Origin: Chromera velia | Lineage: Eukaryota > Sar > Chromeraceae | DNA length: 20,000 nt | Direction: 5' to 3' | Assembly (NCBI GenBank): GCA_018398765.1 | Contig: JAHBMJ010001012.1 | Location: 2,501-22,500, forward strand | In this document: positions 1 through 10,147 of the stretch, in pieces | How the letters are laid out: every line of letters begins with the position of its first letter | Position numbering within the stretch: position 1 is the stretch's first letter | Made by a program: the position numbers and the translations under genes | Notes under the pieces: generated by a model | Database searches by the model: none | The model's input: only the letters and a program-made list of their open reading frames with translations | Told to the model about the DNA's origin: nothing

Positions 1-75
1 ATGAATGAATGAATGAACGAAGGAATGAATGAAGGAAGGAATGAAGGAATGAATAAGTGAATGAATGATCGAGTG
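1..75. repeat. (GAAT)n/(GAAG)n microsatellite at window edge
   Basis: Imperfect tetranucleotide repeat of GAAT, GAAG and GAGT units running off the left edge. No coding potential is supported. Confidence 0.85.
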
Positions 76-211
76 AATGACTAAGTGCATGCAGTGCTCT
101 CCCGGGCTTCGAACAAGGACGACGATGTACACTACAAATTGGTGCGGGCTCTGACGGTGGAAGAACTTTTGTGCGATGGTCAGAAAGAGCTTTGGTCCGG
201 TGGTTGATCTC

Positions 212-278
212 CGTTGGATTGATAGAATGATTCTAACATATTCCTGCGTTGGATTGATAGAATGATTCTGACATATTC
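212..278. repeat. Two-copy direct repeat, period 35
   Basis: A 32-base segment beginning CGTTGGATTGATAG at 212-243 recurs at 247-278 with one mismatch (TTCTAACA versus TTCTGACA). It is a simple short tandem duplication with no evident function. Confidence 0.85.
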
Positions 279-2370
279 AACCGCCTGCCCGGGGGCTTTC
301 TCCTCTCCTTTCCTCTCCCCTTGTGGAATTTGTCTGCCAGGATTTGACAAACATAAGGCTTCGGGAGCAAGAGAAGAGTTCATCCGTTTCAAGTAATGAA
401 TGAATGCCGTTTTCTTAATTCACGCACCGAGTAGCCTGCTCGTTGATAGAGCCGGGCCTTCTCTCTGAGAGAATACAGCGGAGGGAGAGGCAGACCAGCA
501 AATGAACAACACATACAAACGGAAACATCGGGGAGGGAAGGAAGGAAGGAAGGAATGCGCACTATACTGAGAAGCCTGCAGGGGAGCTAGAGAGTGAGTA
601 GTTGTGATTTCGCTTTGAATTGGGGGACTCTTCTTTCTGCAGTACAATTAACCCACATGACCTAGACTTTGCGTCGATACTCACGCACTCTTGCTTTGTT
701 GTTACGATCGGTCCTCCGATCTGTGGATCGTTTTGCAGAAGAGGAAAGGGAACCGGGTGCATGCAGAGGCAGCGGGGGTATGATGGGTACTGGGTGTGCG
801 AGCGTCCGGCAGGAGGAGATGCTGCAAGACGTACACAACGAGTCGGGAAGGAGACGGCGGAGACGCCGCTGTCTCTGCTGAGTGTTCGTGTCGATTGGTC
901 TGGTCCTCCTGGGGGCGGCTTTAGCGGTCGGAGGTCTGATTCTCTGCTGTCACCTCGGATGGCCAGGATGCCCTCGAGGGGGGGGGAGGAAACAAAACTG
1001 TTTCAGTGCCGGTGAGTCTGCTGAATGAAGTACGCAATTGGTCTCTTGCTGTACGTGTGTTTTGTGCGGCATCGGGGCGCATGAATGCAGCTCGGTTGAT
1101 GATACAGGCACGCCATTGGTGCAGCGCCAGGGTAGACTGGCAGGAGGTGCTCGTTCTATCGGGAAGTAGAAGAGGATGCGTGGGGGAGGAGACTCGGTCG
1201 ATCGGTCGGTCCATGCAGGCCTCCGAGAAGGGGGGGGCTAGGCAAGAGGAAAAGAACATCATGCAATTACGGATGGATCATGCCCATTCTTGTTGGTTGC
1301 TTCTCTTCTTTGTGTCTCATTGATCGAATGAATCGGTCGGGTCGGGCACTTCTTTTCCTTTCCTTTGCATAACACCAGCTAGCGTGTCTGCACGTCTGCT
1401 TATCTGTTTACTTTTCGATCTTCCCCCCCCGCAAAGTGCCCCCCTAGCGCCTTTTCATTTCCTCCCTAGCTTCCATACATGTGTGACTGTGACGGCTCAT
1501 GCGGATTGGTCTGACGTACAGAAGGTCAGAGGCCGGGGCGGATCCCGAGGCTTCGGCGTACGTGGGCGCCTCTGTGTCTGCGTACCTGGAGACAAACGAG
1601 AACCCGGGGAGCGGGGACCCGGAGATGAGAGAGTACGAACACAGAGAAGGGGGGGGAAGAAGAAAGGTCATCGAGACGGTCACAGAGAGAGGTTGGGGAA
1701 AGCCAACGACAGTGTCAGCAGGGGACAGGAACGTATTGGGGTCGTTGACGACGGCAAAGGCGGGACATGCGGGGGGCCGGGGGGGGAGTCCGATAGTGAG
1801 GGTGACTTTAGAAGTGCTTCAGTATGGTACCCCCGAGCTTTCGTCGGGGGGGGATTCACCGAATTCAGCAGAGAACATCCAGCGGCCTTTTACAGCGGTA
1901 GAGACAGAGGAAGAGGATGTTCGTGGGAGAAGACAGGCAATGGCATACGAAACAAGTGCAGTCTTCGGTGTTACCGTCACTTTTGACTCTCCCGACACTG
2001 CCGAGAAGGGTGCGAGGGTCTCCACCTCCAATTGAACAGATTGATGGCAGACAGGCAGGCGTCGGGCTGCGACAACGCCTGGCTGATGGTTCACATTTTA
2101 CAGGAGAAGGCCACTGCTGCACAAAGTCCCGGCACGGATATCGAGATCAGTAAACTGTCGGTGGGCATGGCCTCAAGATGCGGGGAGACCGTCGAGTGCC
2201 CAACTTTTGACGTTCCTGAAACTCGGCAGAGTCAGTCTGTCAGTCTAGCTGTCAGCGAGCAAGTGAGAGAGTGAGTGAATGAGTGTGTGAATGGGTTTTC
2301 CTCTGCTCCTGTGCCTGCCCGTCTGTCTGTCCGGCTGTTCGTGTGTGCGTGTTTTCTGTCTTTCCGTCAA

Positions 2371-2435
2371 TATGTGTCTTCTCTGGCTGGCTGGCTGGCT
2401 GGCTGTCTGTCTGTCTGCCTGCCTGCCTGCCTGCC

Positions 2436-2474
<39 letters not shown>

Positions 2475-2560
2475 AATATGCGTCTTCTCTGGCTGGCTGG
2501 CTGGCCGGCTGGCTGGCTGCCTGTCTTGTCTGTCTGCCTGCCTGCCTGTCTGTTTCCATC
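2371..2560. repeat. (CTGT)/(CTGG)/(CTGC) compound microsatellite, duplicated block
   Basis: Runs of CTGG, CTGT and CTGC. The block that starts TATGTGTCTTCTCTGGCTGG at 2371 is repeated from 2477 (TATGCGTC...), period 106, so the compound tract itself was duplicated. On the opposite strand it reads as the same CAGA-type motif that makes up the 1.2-kb tract at 12 kb. All the long Cys/Leu/Ser- or Gln-rich open frames here are repeat artefacts. Confidence 0.9.
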
Positions 2561-2843
2561 AGCCTCCTCGTCCGCCTGCCTTCTCTGATCGACAGACACT
2601 GCTAGCTAATGGGAGGCAGAAATGAAGTAAGCCACCCCACTCATTAATTGTTTGCTCCCTAGCTGTCTCAGCATTTCTCTCTCGTGAGTTCTTTTGCAGC
2701 TCATCTCTCGTCATCGATCGCCCTCCCCTGCGCCCTCTTCTCGCAACTGGACGGGCAAACAATCTATGTGTATGCACGTGTGTCTGTGTGCGTATGTGTT
2801 GGTAGTGCATGACGGCACTCACATGTCTGCAAGTTACTTGTCC

Positions 2844-2845
2844 CC

Positions 2846-2880
<35 letters not shown>

Positions 2881-2881
2881 T
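2844..2881. repeat. (TG)n(AG)n dinucleotide tract
   Basis: An alternating GT run passes directly into an AG run just upstream of the first supported exon of the Cys-rich gene. Confidence 0.9.
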
Positions 2882-2957
2882 GTCTGCTTGTGGTCGCTGC
2901 ACATGTCGGCATGCATGTCGGTGTACATGATGCCACCCCGCCCCCCGGCGGATGCAG

Positions 2958-5238
2958 ATGCAACTGTAGATCTCTCTCCCGCGACCGACGCCACCACCAC
3001 CACAGAGACCGAGGCCACGTCTACCAACACCACCACTACTACCACCACTACCAGCACCACCACTACCACTACCACAACCACTACAAGCACCACTACCACC
3101 ACAGCCACCACAACCACCACTACCACAACCACAACCACTACAACCACAACTACCACCACAACTACCACAACCACTACAGCCACCACAACCACCACGACTA
3201 CGACAGCCGGCAGTGGCACATGGGCTTGGGGAGCTGGGGGCTGCGATTCGGTGTGCTCGCTCGTTGGAGGCACGTGCAGCGCCTACTCTCTCGGTCTGAT
3301 GAACAGCATCACAACGTACGCACACTTCACTTCAAAAGACGGATCTGCCATGGGGGGGCCTAGGTGCATTTCAGACAGCGGGGGCGGAACCTTCGCCTCC
3401 TACTGCCCATACGCTGATGATTTTGGAGGCTGTCGGTACGCATGCTCAGGAACGACGGACTGCACGAGTATGCCCTTTGGCTTCATGGAGCAGCGACTGT
3501 GCTACTGCGAGGTGACAACGACGACTACGACAACTGCGGCAGCAAGTGGTGGCTGGGTGTGGGGGAATTTTGACTGCAATTTGATTTGCACGGGAGCCGG
3601 GGGATCGCGTAGCACGACCTCCGAGACTCAAATGAACGCCATCACTGACTACGCCTCTATGAGCACAGCAGATGCCAGTGCTACGGGGGGGCCGAAATGC
3701 GCATTTGACTGTGGCGCGATGTTCAACGATTACGTTCCATACGAAAATGGGGGTTGCTGTCACTACAAGGGTCCTGTCTCTTCGACCTGCAGCTCTGCGG
3801 GCTTCGGACCGCAATCCCGTCTCTGCTTCTGCGAGGGCATCGGGGGGCCGACGACGACGACAACTGCGGCGGCATCAGTTTGTGAGTTCTTTCTTTCTTT
3901 TCTTTCTCTTCTTTTCACGTCAACAGTTTGTGAGTTCTTTCTTTCTTTTCTTTCTCTTCTTTTCACGTCAACAGTTTGTGAGTTCTTTCTTTCTTTCCTT
4001 TCTTTCTCTTCTTTTCACGTCAACAGTTTGTGAGTTCTTTCTTTCTTTCTTTATTTATTTATTTATTTTTTTTCTCTTCTTTTCACGTCAACAGTTTGTG
4101 AGTTATTTCTTTCTTTCTTTCTTTCTTTCTTTCTTTGTTTCTTTCTCTTCTTTTCACGTCAACACTTTGTGAGTTCATCTTTCTTTTCTTCGTAAGGCTA
4201 TAGTCGGACAGTTAGCTTGACGCAAAAATCAATCTGTGCGTGGTTGCAAAGGAGTTCTTAATTTTATCAAGATTCAATTGATGGCAAAAAAAAAAGAAAG
4301 AAAGAAAGAAAGAAAGAAAGGCAGAAAGAAAGAACCGAAGGAAGGAAGGAAGGAAGGAAGGAAGGAAGGAAGAAGGAAAGGAAGGAAGGAAGGAAGGAAG
4401 GAATTAATGGAGAGAGGGTGGAAGTACAAGGGGGACGGGAACACCTGCGTGCAGCCCAGTGGTCTCTCTCAGTGAACATCCCTGCAGCAGCCTCGGGGAC
4501 TCAGCTGTTCTAGCTGTCCATCGAATGGGTACGCAAGTGCGTGACTGCATGTACGTCTGCATGTGTGTTTACTTGTACGTGCTATTTGCGCATGACTGTC
4601 CGTCCTTGTTTGTGTCAGGGAGGTGGAGCGACTATGCCGACAACTGCTTCAATAAGTGCACAGCGTTGGGCGGCACTTGCAACAGTGCTGAGAGAGACAC
4701 CCTCACAAGCCAGGTCCTGATGCAGGCGGCAGTCGCGCTCTCCGACGTTCCAACCAAATGCGACTCTGCGTCTTGGCTCGGCCCGATGTCTAGTAGCGTG
4801 GCGCCGCAGTATTTTTCGCCGGCGAACCGGTGCGAGTACAGAGGCGGCTCGGGGTCCTCCTGCTTTAGCACCGATTCCTCCAACCAACTTTGTGCGTGCG
4901 ACGGCGTTGCGGGGACAACCACCACCACCGCAGCCGCAGCGGGAATTTGGGTTTGGGAGAATTTCGATTGCACCTCTATTTGTACAGGGGTGGGCCGCAG
5001 CTGCACTTCGGCCTCTGAAACACAGATGAACACTGTTACTGACTACGCTACGATGTCAACGATAGACGCCAGTGCAACAAACGGTCCCCAATGTCTCTTC
5101 GACTGTGGCTCCGCGTTTGTCAGTCATACTCCGTATTCAGATGGTGGTTGCTGTCACTACTTGCCCCTGGGGATGACTTCAGGTTGCGGTATGACGGTGT
5201 TCGGGGGCTCGCAGTTTCGTCTTTGCTTTTGTATTTGA
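2958..5238 (+). CDS. Thr-rich, four-domain cysteine-rich repeat protein (3' part of gene; exons 2958-3881 and 4619-5238)
   Basis: The two exons join to 513 codons plus stop TGA at 5236-5238. Order: a mucin-like Thr tract (about 2982-3206), then four related domains of about 95 residues beginning at 3221, 3554, 3881/4619 and 4948, separated by short Thr/Ala linkers. Each domain starts W-x-W, has C-x3-C, and ends L-C-x-C; the second and fourth share SETQMN. The splice (GTGAGT donor at 3882, GTCAG acceptor ending at 4618) joins T to GG and rebuilds the Trp of the third domain's W-R-W, which strongly supports the junction. The Cys pattern and Thr linkers suggest an extracellular or surface protein (inference). 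No signal peptide is seen because the 5' end is unresolved. 2958 is the best acceptor (GGATGCAG), but the frame is open further upstream. I do not recognise the family. Confidence 0.75.
3882..4618 (+). other. Intron of the Cys-rich gene, carrying a tandem donor array
   Basis: The intron starts GTGAGT and ends GTCAG. Its first 300 bases are a (CTTT)n-rich tandem repeat in which CA-C/G-TTTGTGAGT recurs, giving GTGAG donors at 3882, 3930, 3978, 4030, 4098 and 4169 (spacing 48, 48, 52, 68, 71). Each unit also ends in a pyrimidine tract and CAACAG (CAACAC in the last), so it looks like a mini-intron. The first spacings are multiples of 3, so a stop-free frame runs through, but its Phe/Leu/Ser content is repeat-derived. 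Confidence 0.7.
4283..4402 (+). repeat. (GAAA)n(GGAA)n purine tract inside intron
   Basis: GAAA units pass into GGAA units. The tract is complementary in sense to the (CTTT)n tract at 3888-4140 of the same intron, so the two could pair in the pre-mRNA. Confidence 0.9.
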
Positions 5239-6647
5239 TGCATTCCGCCACTAAAGTGAACCATTAGGTGAACTGCTATTGCAAGTCTGTTACAAGACGA
5301 CGGAATACCTTGTGCGTTGCCGCCAAAGCTAGGCGTCTATAGGGATAATCTTTTTAAAAATAATAAAATTAATAGCCTTTCTTTCCAAATTCCAATTTTA
5401 TTATTATTTTTCATCTTTTTAATTAGCTTGCCCAAATCCTGTGTCACTTTCAATTTTTTTTAGACAAACGACCAATTAAATGTTAATTATTGAGCGTGGT
5501 TGAGTGCTCTTTAGATATTGCATTGATATTATTAATTAAAACAATTATTATTTAAGTGTTGCGCAAGTGTTGTTTCTCTGTTACACAGTGTTGCTACATT
5601 GTTGCACTGTTGCATCAATAAATAACTGTTGTTCGTATATGTTGCATGCATGAATTTTTTTTATACAATGTTCCAATGAAAATCACATGCATGCAATGGT
5701 GTCCCAATATGGCGTGCCATCGAGTTTGATTTAATTGTTACAGATATAGACAGGAGTCAGGCGCACCACGCATGATGCAGAATGAATATCCCTAACCAGT
5801 TCTATCAATACAAACTAATTCAGACTCACTAGACACTGTTGTCTGCCTAGTTGTCTGCATGACATGAACAACGTACCTGCCTGATGTATGCTTGGTGTGA
5901 CCTCTGTATAGACAAGCAGTGACTAACACCTAAACTGATCGACGCTCCATATGGGTAGAGAGCAACTAGAAAAGAATCTAGGATCGAATAAATCGTCTGA
6001 ATGAGATATGAATGAGTGACTAGATGAGTGAAGAAGCTGAATTATAATATACGTTAGCTATCTTACACCCGAGATTTGGAATTACTTTCTATACGTGCAC
6101 ATGGTGTGTGTGTATGTGTACATATATACATATAATGAGTAATAATGAGTGTACATTGTACAGATAGCATTGACTGCATGTGTATTTATATACATGGAGG
6201 GGTTATCTATGAAATTTGATCATATACTTTTAGTATATCGATGGATCAGATACGCGTTCATTGATTAGCGCATGTGGATTGATCAATTAAATTAACAAAA
6301 TCATTGTAATAATCCTGTAGGGAGTCTGATGATTCTTGCATGTGTTGCGCAAATTCTGGCAGTTCATGCATTTCACTATTCTACACTGTTCTATTTAGTG
6401 TCTCTCTGGTCCTCTGTCGGGACCTATGCCTAGGCGGCTACCTAGCGAGATGCACTTCACTGTTGCATGTTGGACTGCATGAACGCATGCATGTTGCAAT
6501 GTTACACTAGAATGTTGCACGCATGCATTATTCAATGCATGTGCAATCCTGCATGCATCCCCTGGGCATTGATTTGTACCTACTTTTAGTTTTAGGTCTC
6601 TATAGTGTATTTATAAGAGTTTATGAAATGAATTTAGGATGAAAAAC
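5239..6647. other. AT-rich intergenic region between convergent genes
   Basis: No open frame of useful length on either strand. The sequence is visibly AT-richer than the rest of the window. It contains many GCATGC/TGCATGCA words (5643-5695 and 6464-6560), TTGC-rich runs near 5565-5650, and a short (TA)/(TG) segment near 6104-6135. It presumably holds the 3' ends of the convergent genes on either side. Confidence 0.7.
5362..5367 (+). promoter_or_regulatory. AATAAA, possible polyadenylation signal of the Cys-rich gene
   Basis: AATAAA lies 124 bases after the TGA stop. Whether this lineage uses AATAAA is unknown, and the region is AT-rich, so chance occurrence is possible. Confidence 0.3.
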
Positions 6648-7855
6648 TTAACTTTCTGGATCTTTTTTGGGGCAAAAACATTTCTTGTTCTTTACTGCCT
6701 GCCCACACTCACACTCTTTGGCCGCGGCTCGTTTTTTCTTGTTTGTGAAAGCCCAAAGACAGTCAGTATTCGGCTCATGGCAGCGGACATGTGCCTTGCG
6801 GCACTGTGGGTGCATGTCTTTCCTGAACGGTCGGCCAATTGGGAGAACCATTTTTATGTTGGGCACGTTAGGCACTGTTGATGGAACTGCCGTCTCAGTT
6901 TGGCAAGCAGTGAAGCCTCCACACTCCCACACTCGCTTTCCACAGCGAAAACATACTTGACAGACATGAGCCCAGACAAGGGCCAACTGTCCTGTCCAAA
7001 CGCAGTCTGGTCCCGTCATCAGTCGCTCATGCCACGAAGGCCCCCACTGGAGAAGTGTCTCTACGGACGAGGTCTCCTCTGTCTGCAAAGAATAATCATA
7101 GATCAGTTGTTCATCTATCAGCTGCTGGTGTTGCATTCAACTAGACAGTCAGACAGAGCGAAAAAGAGATTTAGATCACGTTACTCTGTCAACACAAGTA
7201 TGCAAGCAACTAAAAAGAATCAATCAATAAGATGGCAAGAAGGAATTCAGAAGATGACACAATCAAGCATATATTGATAAAGCAATCAAAGCAAAATGTC
7301 TATACTTGTTTGCGTACCTGACAATTTCCGCGAGCAATGAAGGATCCCCGTACAGGAGTCTTCTCAATGGTCAGAGTGAGGGGCGGGCTCTTAAAAACAG
7401 CCCATCGAGCTACAAAGAGACCCATCATCCAATCAACTTCAGCCTCCATCAAAACTCTTCCGGGCACAACAGCAAGAACAAACACTTCCACTGTGTCTGC
7501 TTTCAATGGTTTCAGCCAGGGGGTGGGGTCAGTGGGGTTGAAGTGGTACTTCCACTCCAGGAATCTTTCCTTCCCTCTGCCCCATGCACGGGCATCCGCC
7601 ACATCACCTGCAGTCACAGTTTCCAGGTCTGCAAGGCCCGATCCACAGTAGATCCGCTTCGTGTCCCCTTCCTCAGTGTTGCCTTTTATTCCATAAACAA
7701 CGCCATCTCCCTTCAAGACCTGCCGGGAACGCAACAATGAATCCCGGTCTTTCAAGGTCCTCACCAGAAAGTCAAAGGAGAGAAAGAGAAGCCGAGTCTC
7801 CCCACTCGAAAATCCATTCCAAACAGTGATCAACTCCGGAGGCAGGTCCATGTCA
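6648..7855 (-). CDS. Hypothetical Cys-rich protein (exons 7855-7318 and 7082-6648, minus strand)
   Basis: Two minus-strand exons join in phase 0: donor CAG|GTACGC after 7318, acceptor TTTGCAG before 7082, TAA stop at 6650-6648. Counting from the first ATG (7851-7849) gives 322 residues. The first exon is globular-looking, with many aromatic and acidic residues and start MDLPPELITVWNG. The second is Cys-rich (13 Cys), with spacing C-x2-C-x2-C-x6-C-x4-C (HVCQVCFRCGKRVWECGG) and a basic tail ending in C-x-C pairs (KECECG, KKCFCPKK). The clusters look like zinc ligands (inference). The exon opens with a TATTTGTAG acceptor before 7855, so the ATG may be internal and more exons may lie upstream. 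Family not recognised. Confidence 0.55.
7083..7317 (-). other. Intron of the minus-strand Cys-rich gene
   Basis: Read on the minus strand it begins GTACGC and ends TTCTTTGCAG. It is 235 bases long and its ends are phase 0 on both sides. Confidence 0.6.
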
Positions 7856-8299
7856 CTACAAATAGGCAGAACGAGAGAGAAAGTGATGCGACATCTAAGG
7901 AAACAATGGCAAAAAGCTTGAAATTGAAACCCACGTTTGTTCCCCCCTGCTCCTAAGTCAAGCAACACATGAAAAAAAGTGCTGAAAACAAACAAATTTC
8001 AAGCTTTTAACCGTCGGGTTTCGTTCGGAAAAATATATAGACTAACGAGCAATATCGTTTAACAGCGATGCTTTGCTGAAAGACTTCTTTCTTGAGTCGT
8101 TTGAAAAGAATCTCTGCTTCACCTTTCTCTGTGTACAATTGCTTCATTGTGCTCTTTGTATCGATCGCTGCCGCATGAAAAAATGCTTACAAGGCCCTGG
8201 CATATAAGGTAGACGGACGTGGCGGGCTTGCCGGGGCCAAGGGCCTATTGAAAAGTCGGTACAAATCAATGCCCAGGGGATATGCGCACACCGCAATCG

Positions 8300-8338
8300 A
8301 TATATACGCGCGCGTATATATATGTATATATATATATA
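8300..8338. repeat. 22-bp perfect palindrome with CGCGCGCG core plus TA run
   Basis: 8300-8321 is perfectly self-complementary: alternating AT arms around an alternating CG centre. It is followed directly by an imperfect (TA)n run to 8338. Strictly alternating purine-pyrimidine DNA of this kind can extrude as a cruciform or adopt Z-form (established for such sequences); any role here is unknown. Confidence 0.9.
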
Positions 8339-8524
8339 AGTATGTGAAAGAATACTTATTAAAGAAAGCCAACGTGCACCCACTTCCTCCTCTAGCTATC
8401 CCCTAGCTGTCATACGTGTTCCTGTCAGGCTGGTGATTTGGAGGAGTTGGTGCGTGCAGATAGCGGAGTAGGGAGACGGAAAGCAGCGAGGGGGAAGGAG
8501 AGGGGGACAGATCACAGAGGGCAA

Positions 8525-8562
8525 CTGACTAACTGACTGACTGACTGACTGACTGACTGATC
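8525..8562. repeat. (ACTG)n microsatellite
   Basis: About nine ACTG units with one interruption (ACTA). Confidence 0.9.
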
Positions 8563-8803
8563 CATGTGGACGTCCGAGACGTGAAGGAAGAATCCCACGT
8601 CTCTGTCTCCATCCTTCCCGTCCCCCAGCGTTTTCTCACCCTTTGCCGCGAAGGGGGCACACAAAGAGAGAAAGAAAAATAATGGCCGATACATCCTGTG
8701 CGTCGTTCTCGGGATGACGGGAAGAGCAGTTTTCGTCAGCCGGTCTCTCTCAATTGAGAGCTAGTTGCCGTCTCCGCGTATTTCCGTCAGGCTGGACAGG
8801 TAC

Positions 8804-8995
8804 CTGGTGGGTACGCAGGTGAAACGACCCGATCCAAGCTGCGTCGTAGACGGTTTTCGTCTAATTTGAGGGCAGCCTCTTGATTGTTCGAAAGCGCCAA
8901 ATTCATCTGGCGGAAATTGAAGTTTCAAGAAGTCTCGAACATTAGTTGAGCGTTTGCACGGGTACGAAGTTTTCACTCCGTTGGCTATAAAGCTA
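8804..8995 (-). CDS. Possible upstream exon of the minus-strand Cys-rich gene
   Basis: A stop-free minus frame ends at a strong donor (CCACCAG|GTACCT after 8804), leaving two bases AG. The exon at 7855 starts with one base T, so AG|T makes Ser and the frame continues SDMDLPPEL. A possible acceptor (GCTTTATAG) precedes about 8995. No in-frame ATG is present, so if real it is internal or starts in a further exon. The phase match may be chance. Confidence 0.3.
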
Positions 8996-9254
8996 GCGGC
9001 GCGGTACCGGCACCGCGGCGCCGGCTGGGGACGCACGCGCGTTCAATTGTAGCTCGTGGGTGGAGTCGTAACTCATGCTGCGCAGTGAACTTGATGGCTC
9101 ATGGCTGGGGCATTCGGAATCCATTCCGACCAATGCTGAGTACACAAGCAGGAATAGTGGTTAATTACCTTGTTCTGAAAAGTGGTGCCCTCAGTAGCCC
9201 GCTCCAAGACAGTCTTTATGACAGGAGACGGCATACGGGACACGAGACGGCTAA

Positions 9255-9378
9255 ATGAGAGAAACTGTGCGCTTACTGACGAGACGCGGACGCGGCAGCC
9301 GCGTGCAATCTCTCCTCACGCAAGGGTTTGCTTTGGTTCAGTCCCGCTTCTTTGCGCTGACGCTGACCAGATCTTTCG
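9255..9378 (+). other. Exon 1: predicted organelle-targeting leader
   Basis: 41 codons plus one base, ending at donor GTCAGT. The leader has about seven Arg and only one acidic residue (Glu3), with Leu/Phe/Ser spacing typical of a mitochondrial presequence (inference). An alternative donor, GTATGT at 9500, gives a phase that fails to fit the next exons, while GTCAGT at 9379 fits exactly. Confidence 0.5.
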
Positions 9379-10100
9379 GTCAGTCTGCATTTCTATCGAC
9401 TGGACTTCAGAGAGTTCACATATCCCGTCTACATGCATACACAGGAACTCAGGGGGGATTGGGGTCTGCTTTTTCTGCCCATCCCAGAAACTCTTGCCAG
9501 TATGTGACCAGCCAAATTGAGGCAGGCATTCCTTTCGGTCTCACACAGCCATGCGGGCAGACAGGCAGAAGAGCCTCCCCGAAAGGAAAGCCGTGCACTC
9601 AATGCACCTCGCTCTCATCCATCCGGCCTACTTCATTTGGCCTCGCAGCACATGTGGTCCCGTTCCTCCAATTGCATGATCGACAAGTGCGCGGAATGGT
9701 TGGAGTGCACAACGCAATGTATCGTGTGGACGATCTGTGTGGTTTTTCGATGAAGCGACTACGTATACTGAAATCTATACTCTCAAAACGTATTTCTTCT
9801 TTCTCCTTCAATGACCCACGCAGGCACAGGGCACCAAAGCCTCAATGCTCCAGCAGGGGAGAAAGCGGGAGCGTCAAAGGGCCCCCCAGGCTTCGTTCTG
9901 CAACCAGTCGGTGGGTCTCAGATGGCTTTGATGGGACCACAGGGGTGGTTATAAATTGTGACAGTGCATGCTTGAAAATCAGCTTGACGTGGCGTCGATG
10001 CGTCCTAGATGAGTCCAGATGGCCGACTTTTCTTTCTTTGTTTCAATTTGTTGACTTGATGGACCAGATCACTCTTCGTGTTTCACTGTGTAGGTGCCCA

Positions 10101-10147
<47 letters not shown>

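Larger units (their letters stand above)
76..2957. other. Region without a supportable gene (repeats, weak open frames)
   Basis: Several overlapping open frames exist on both strands (for example + 620-1015 and + 1499-2035), but none shows a recognisable domain and many G homopolymers make the frames unreliable. A good donor-like GTGAGT is at 1012 and acceptor-like CTGCAG at 636-641, so undetected exons or 5' exons of the downstream Cys-rich gene may lie here. I could not connect any of them by phase to the exon at 2958. The right part (2310-2890) is mainly microsatellite and looks intronic or intergenic. Confidence 0.4.
7856..8803. other. Likely intron or 5' region of the minus-strand gene; repeats
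   Basis: No convincing exon. It contains the alternating TA/CG palindrome at 8300 and an ACTG microsatellite at 8525-8562. Short open frames here are not supported. Confidence 0.4.

Noticed and set aside
180-392. 70-residue minus frame near the left edge
   Set aside because: It spans the 35-base direct duplication and has no recognisable features.
620-1015. 131-residue plus frame ending next to a GTGAGT donor-like site
   Set aside because: No family signal, and no downstream exon matches it in phase with confidence. It could be an exon, but the sequence alone does not show it.
1499-2035. 178-residue plus frame ending TGA at 2033-2035
   Set aside because: Composition is plausible for coding, but there is no domain, the antisense frames look equally plausible, several G7 runs make the frame unsafe, and no splice partner could be fixed.
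2764-3325. Minus-strand poly-Val and poly-Gly/Cys frames
   Set aside because: They are antisense shadows of the ACC/ACT/ACA Thr-codon tract of the plus-strand gene.
4236-4475. Lys/Glu/Arg-rich plus frame and Phe/Leu/Ser-rich minus frame
   Set aside because: Translations of the intronic GAAA/GGAA microsatellite.
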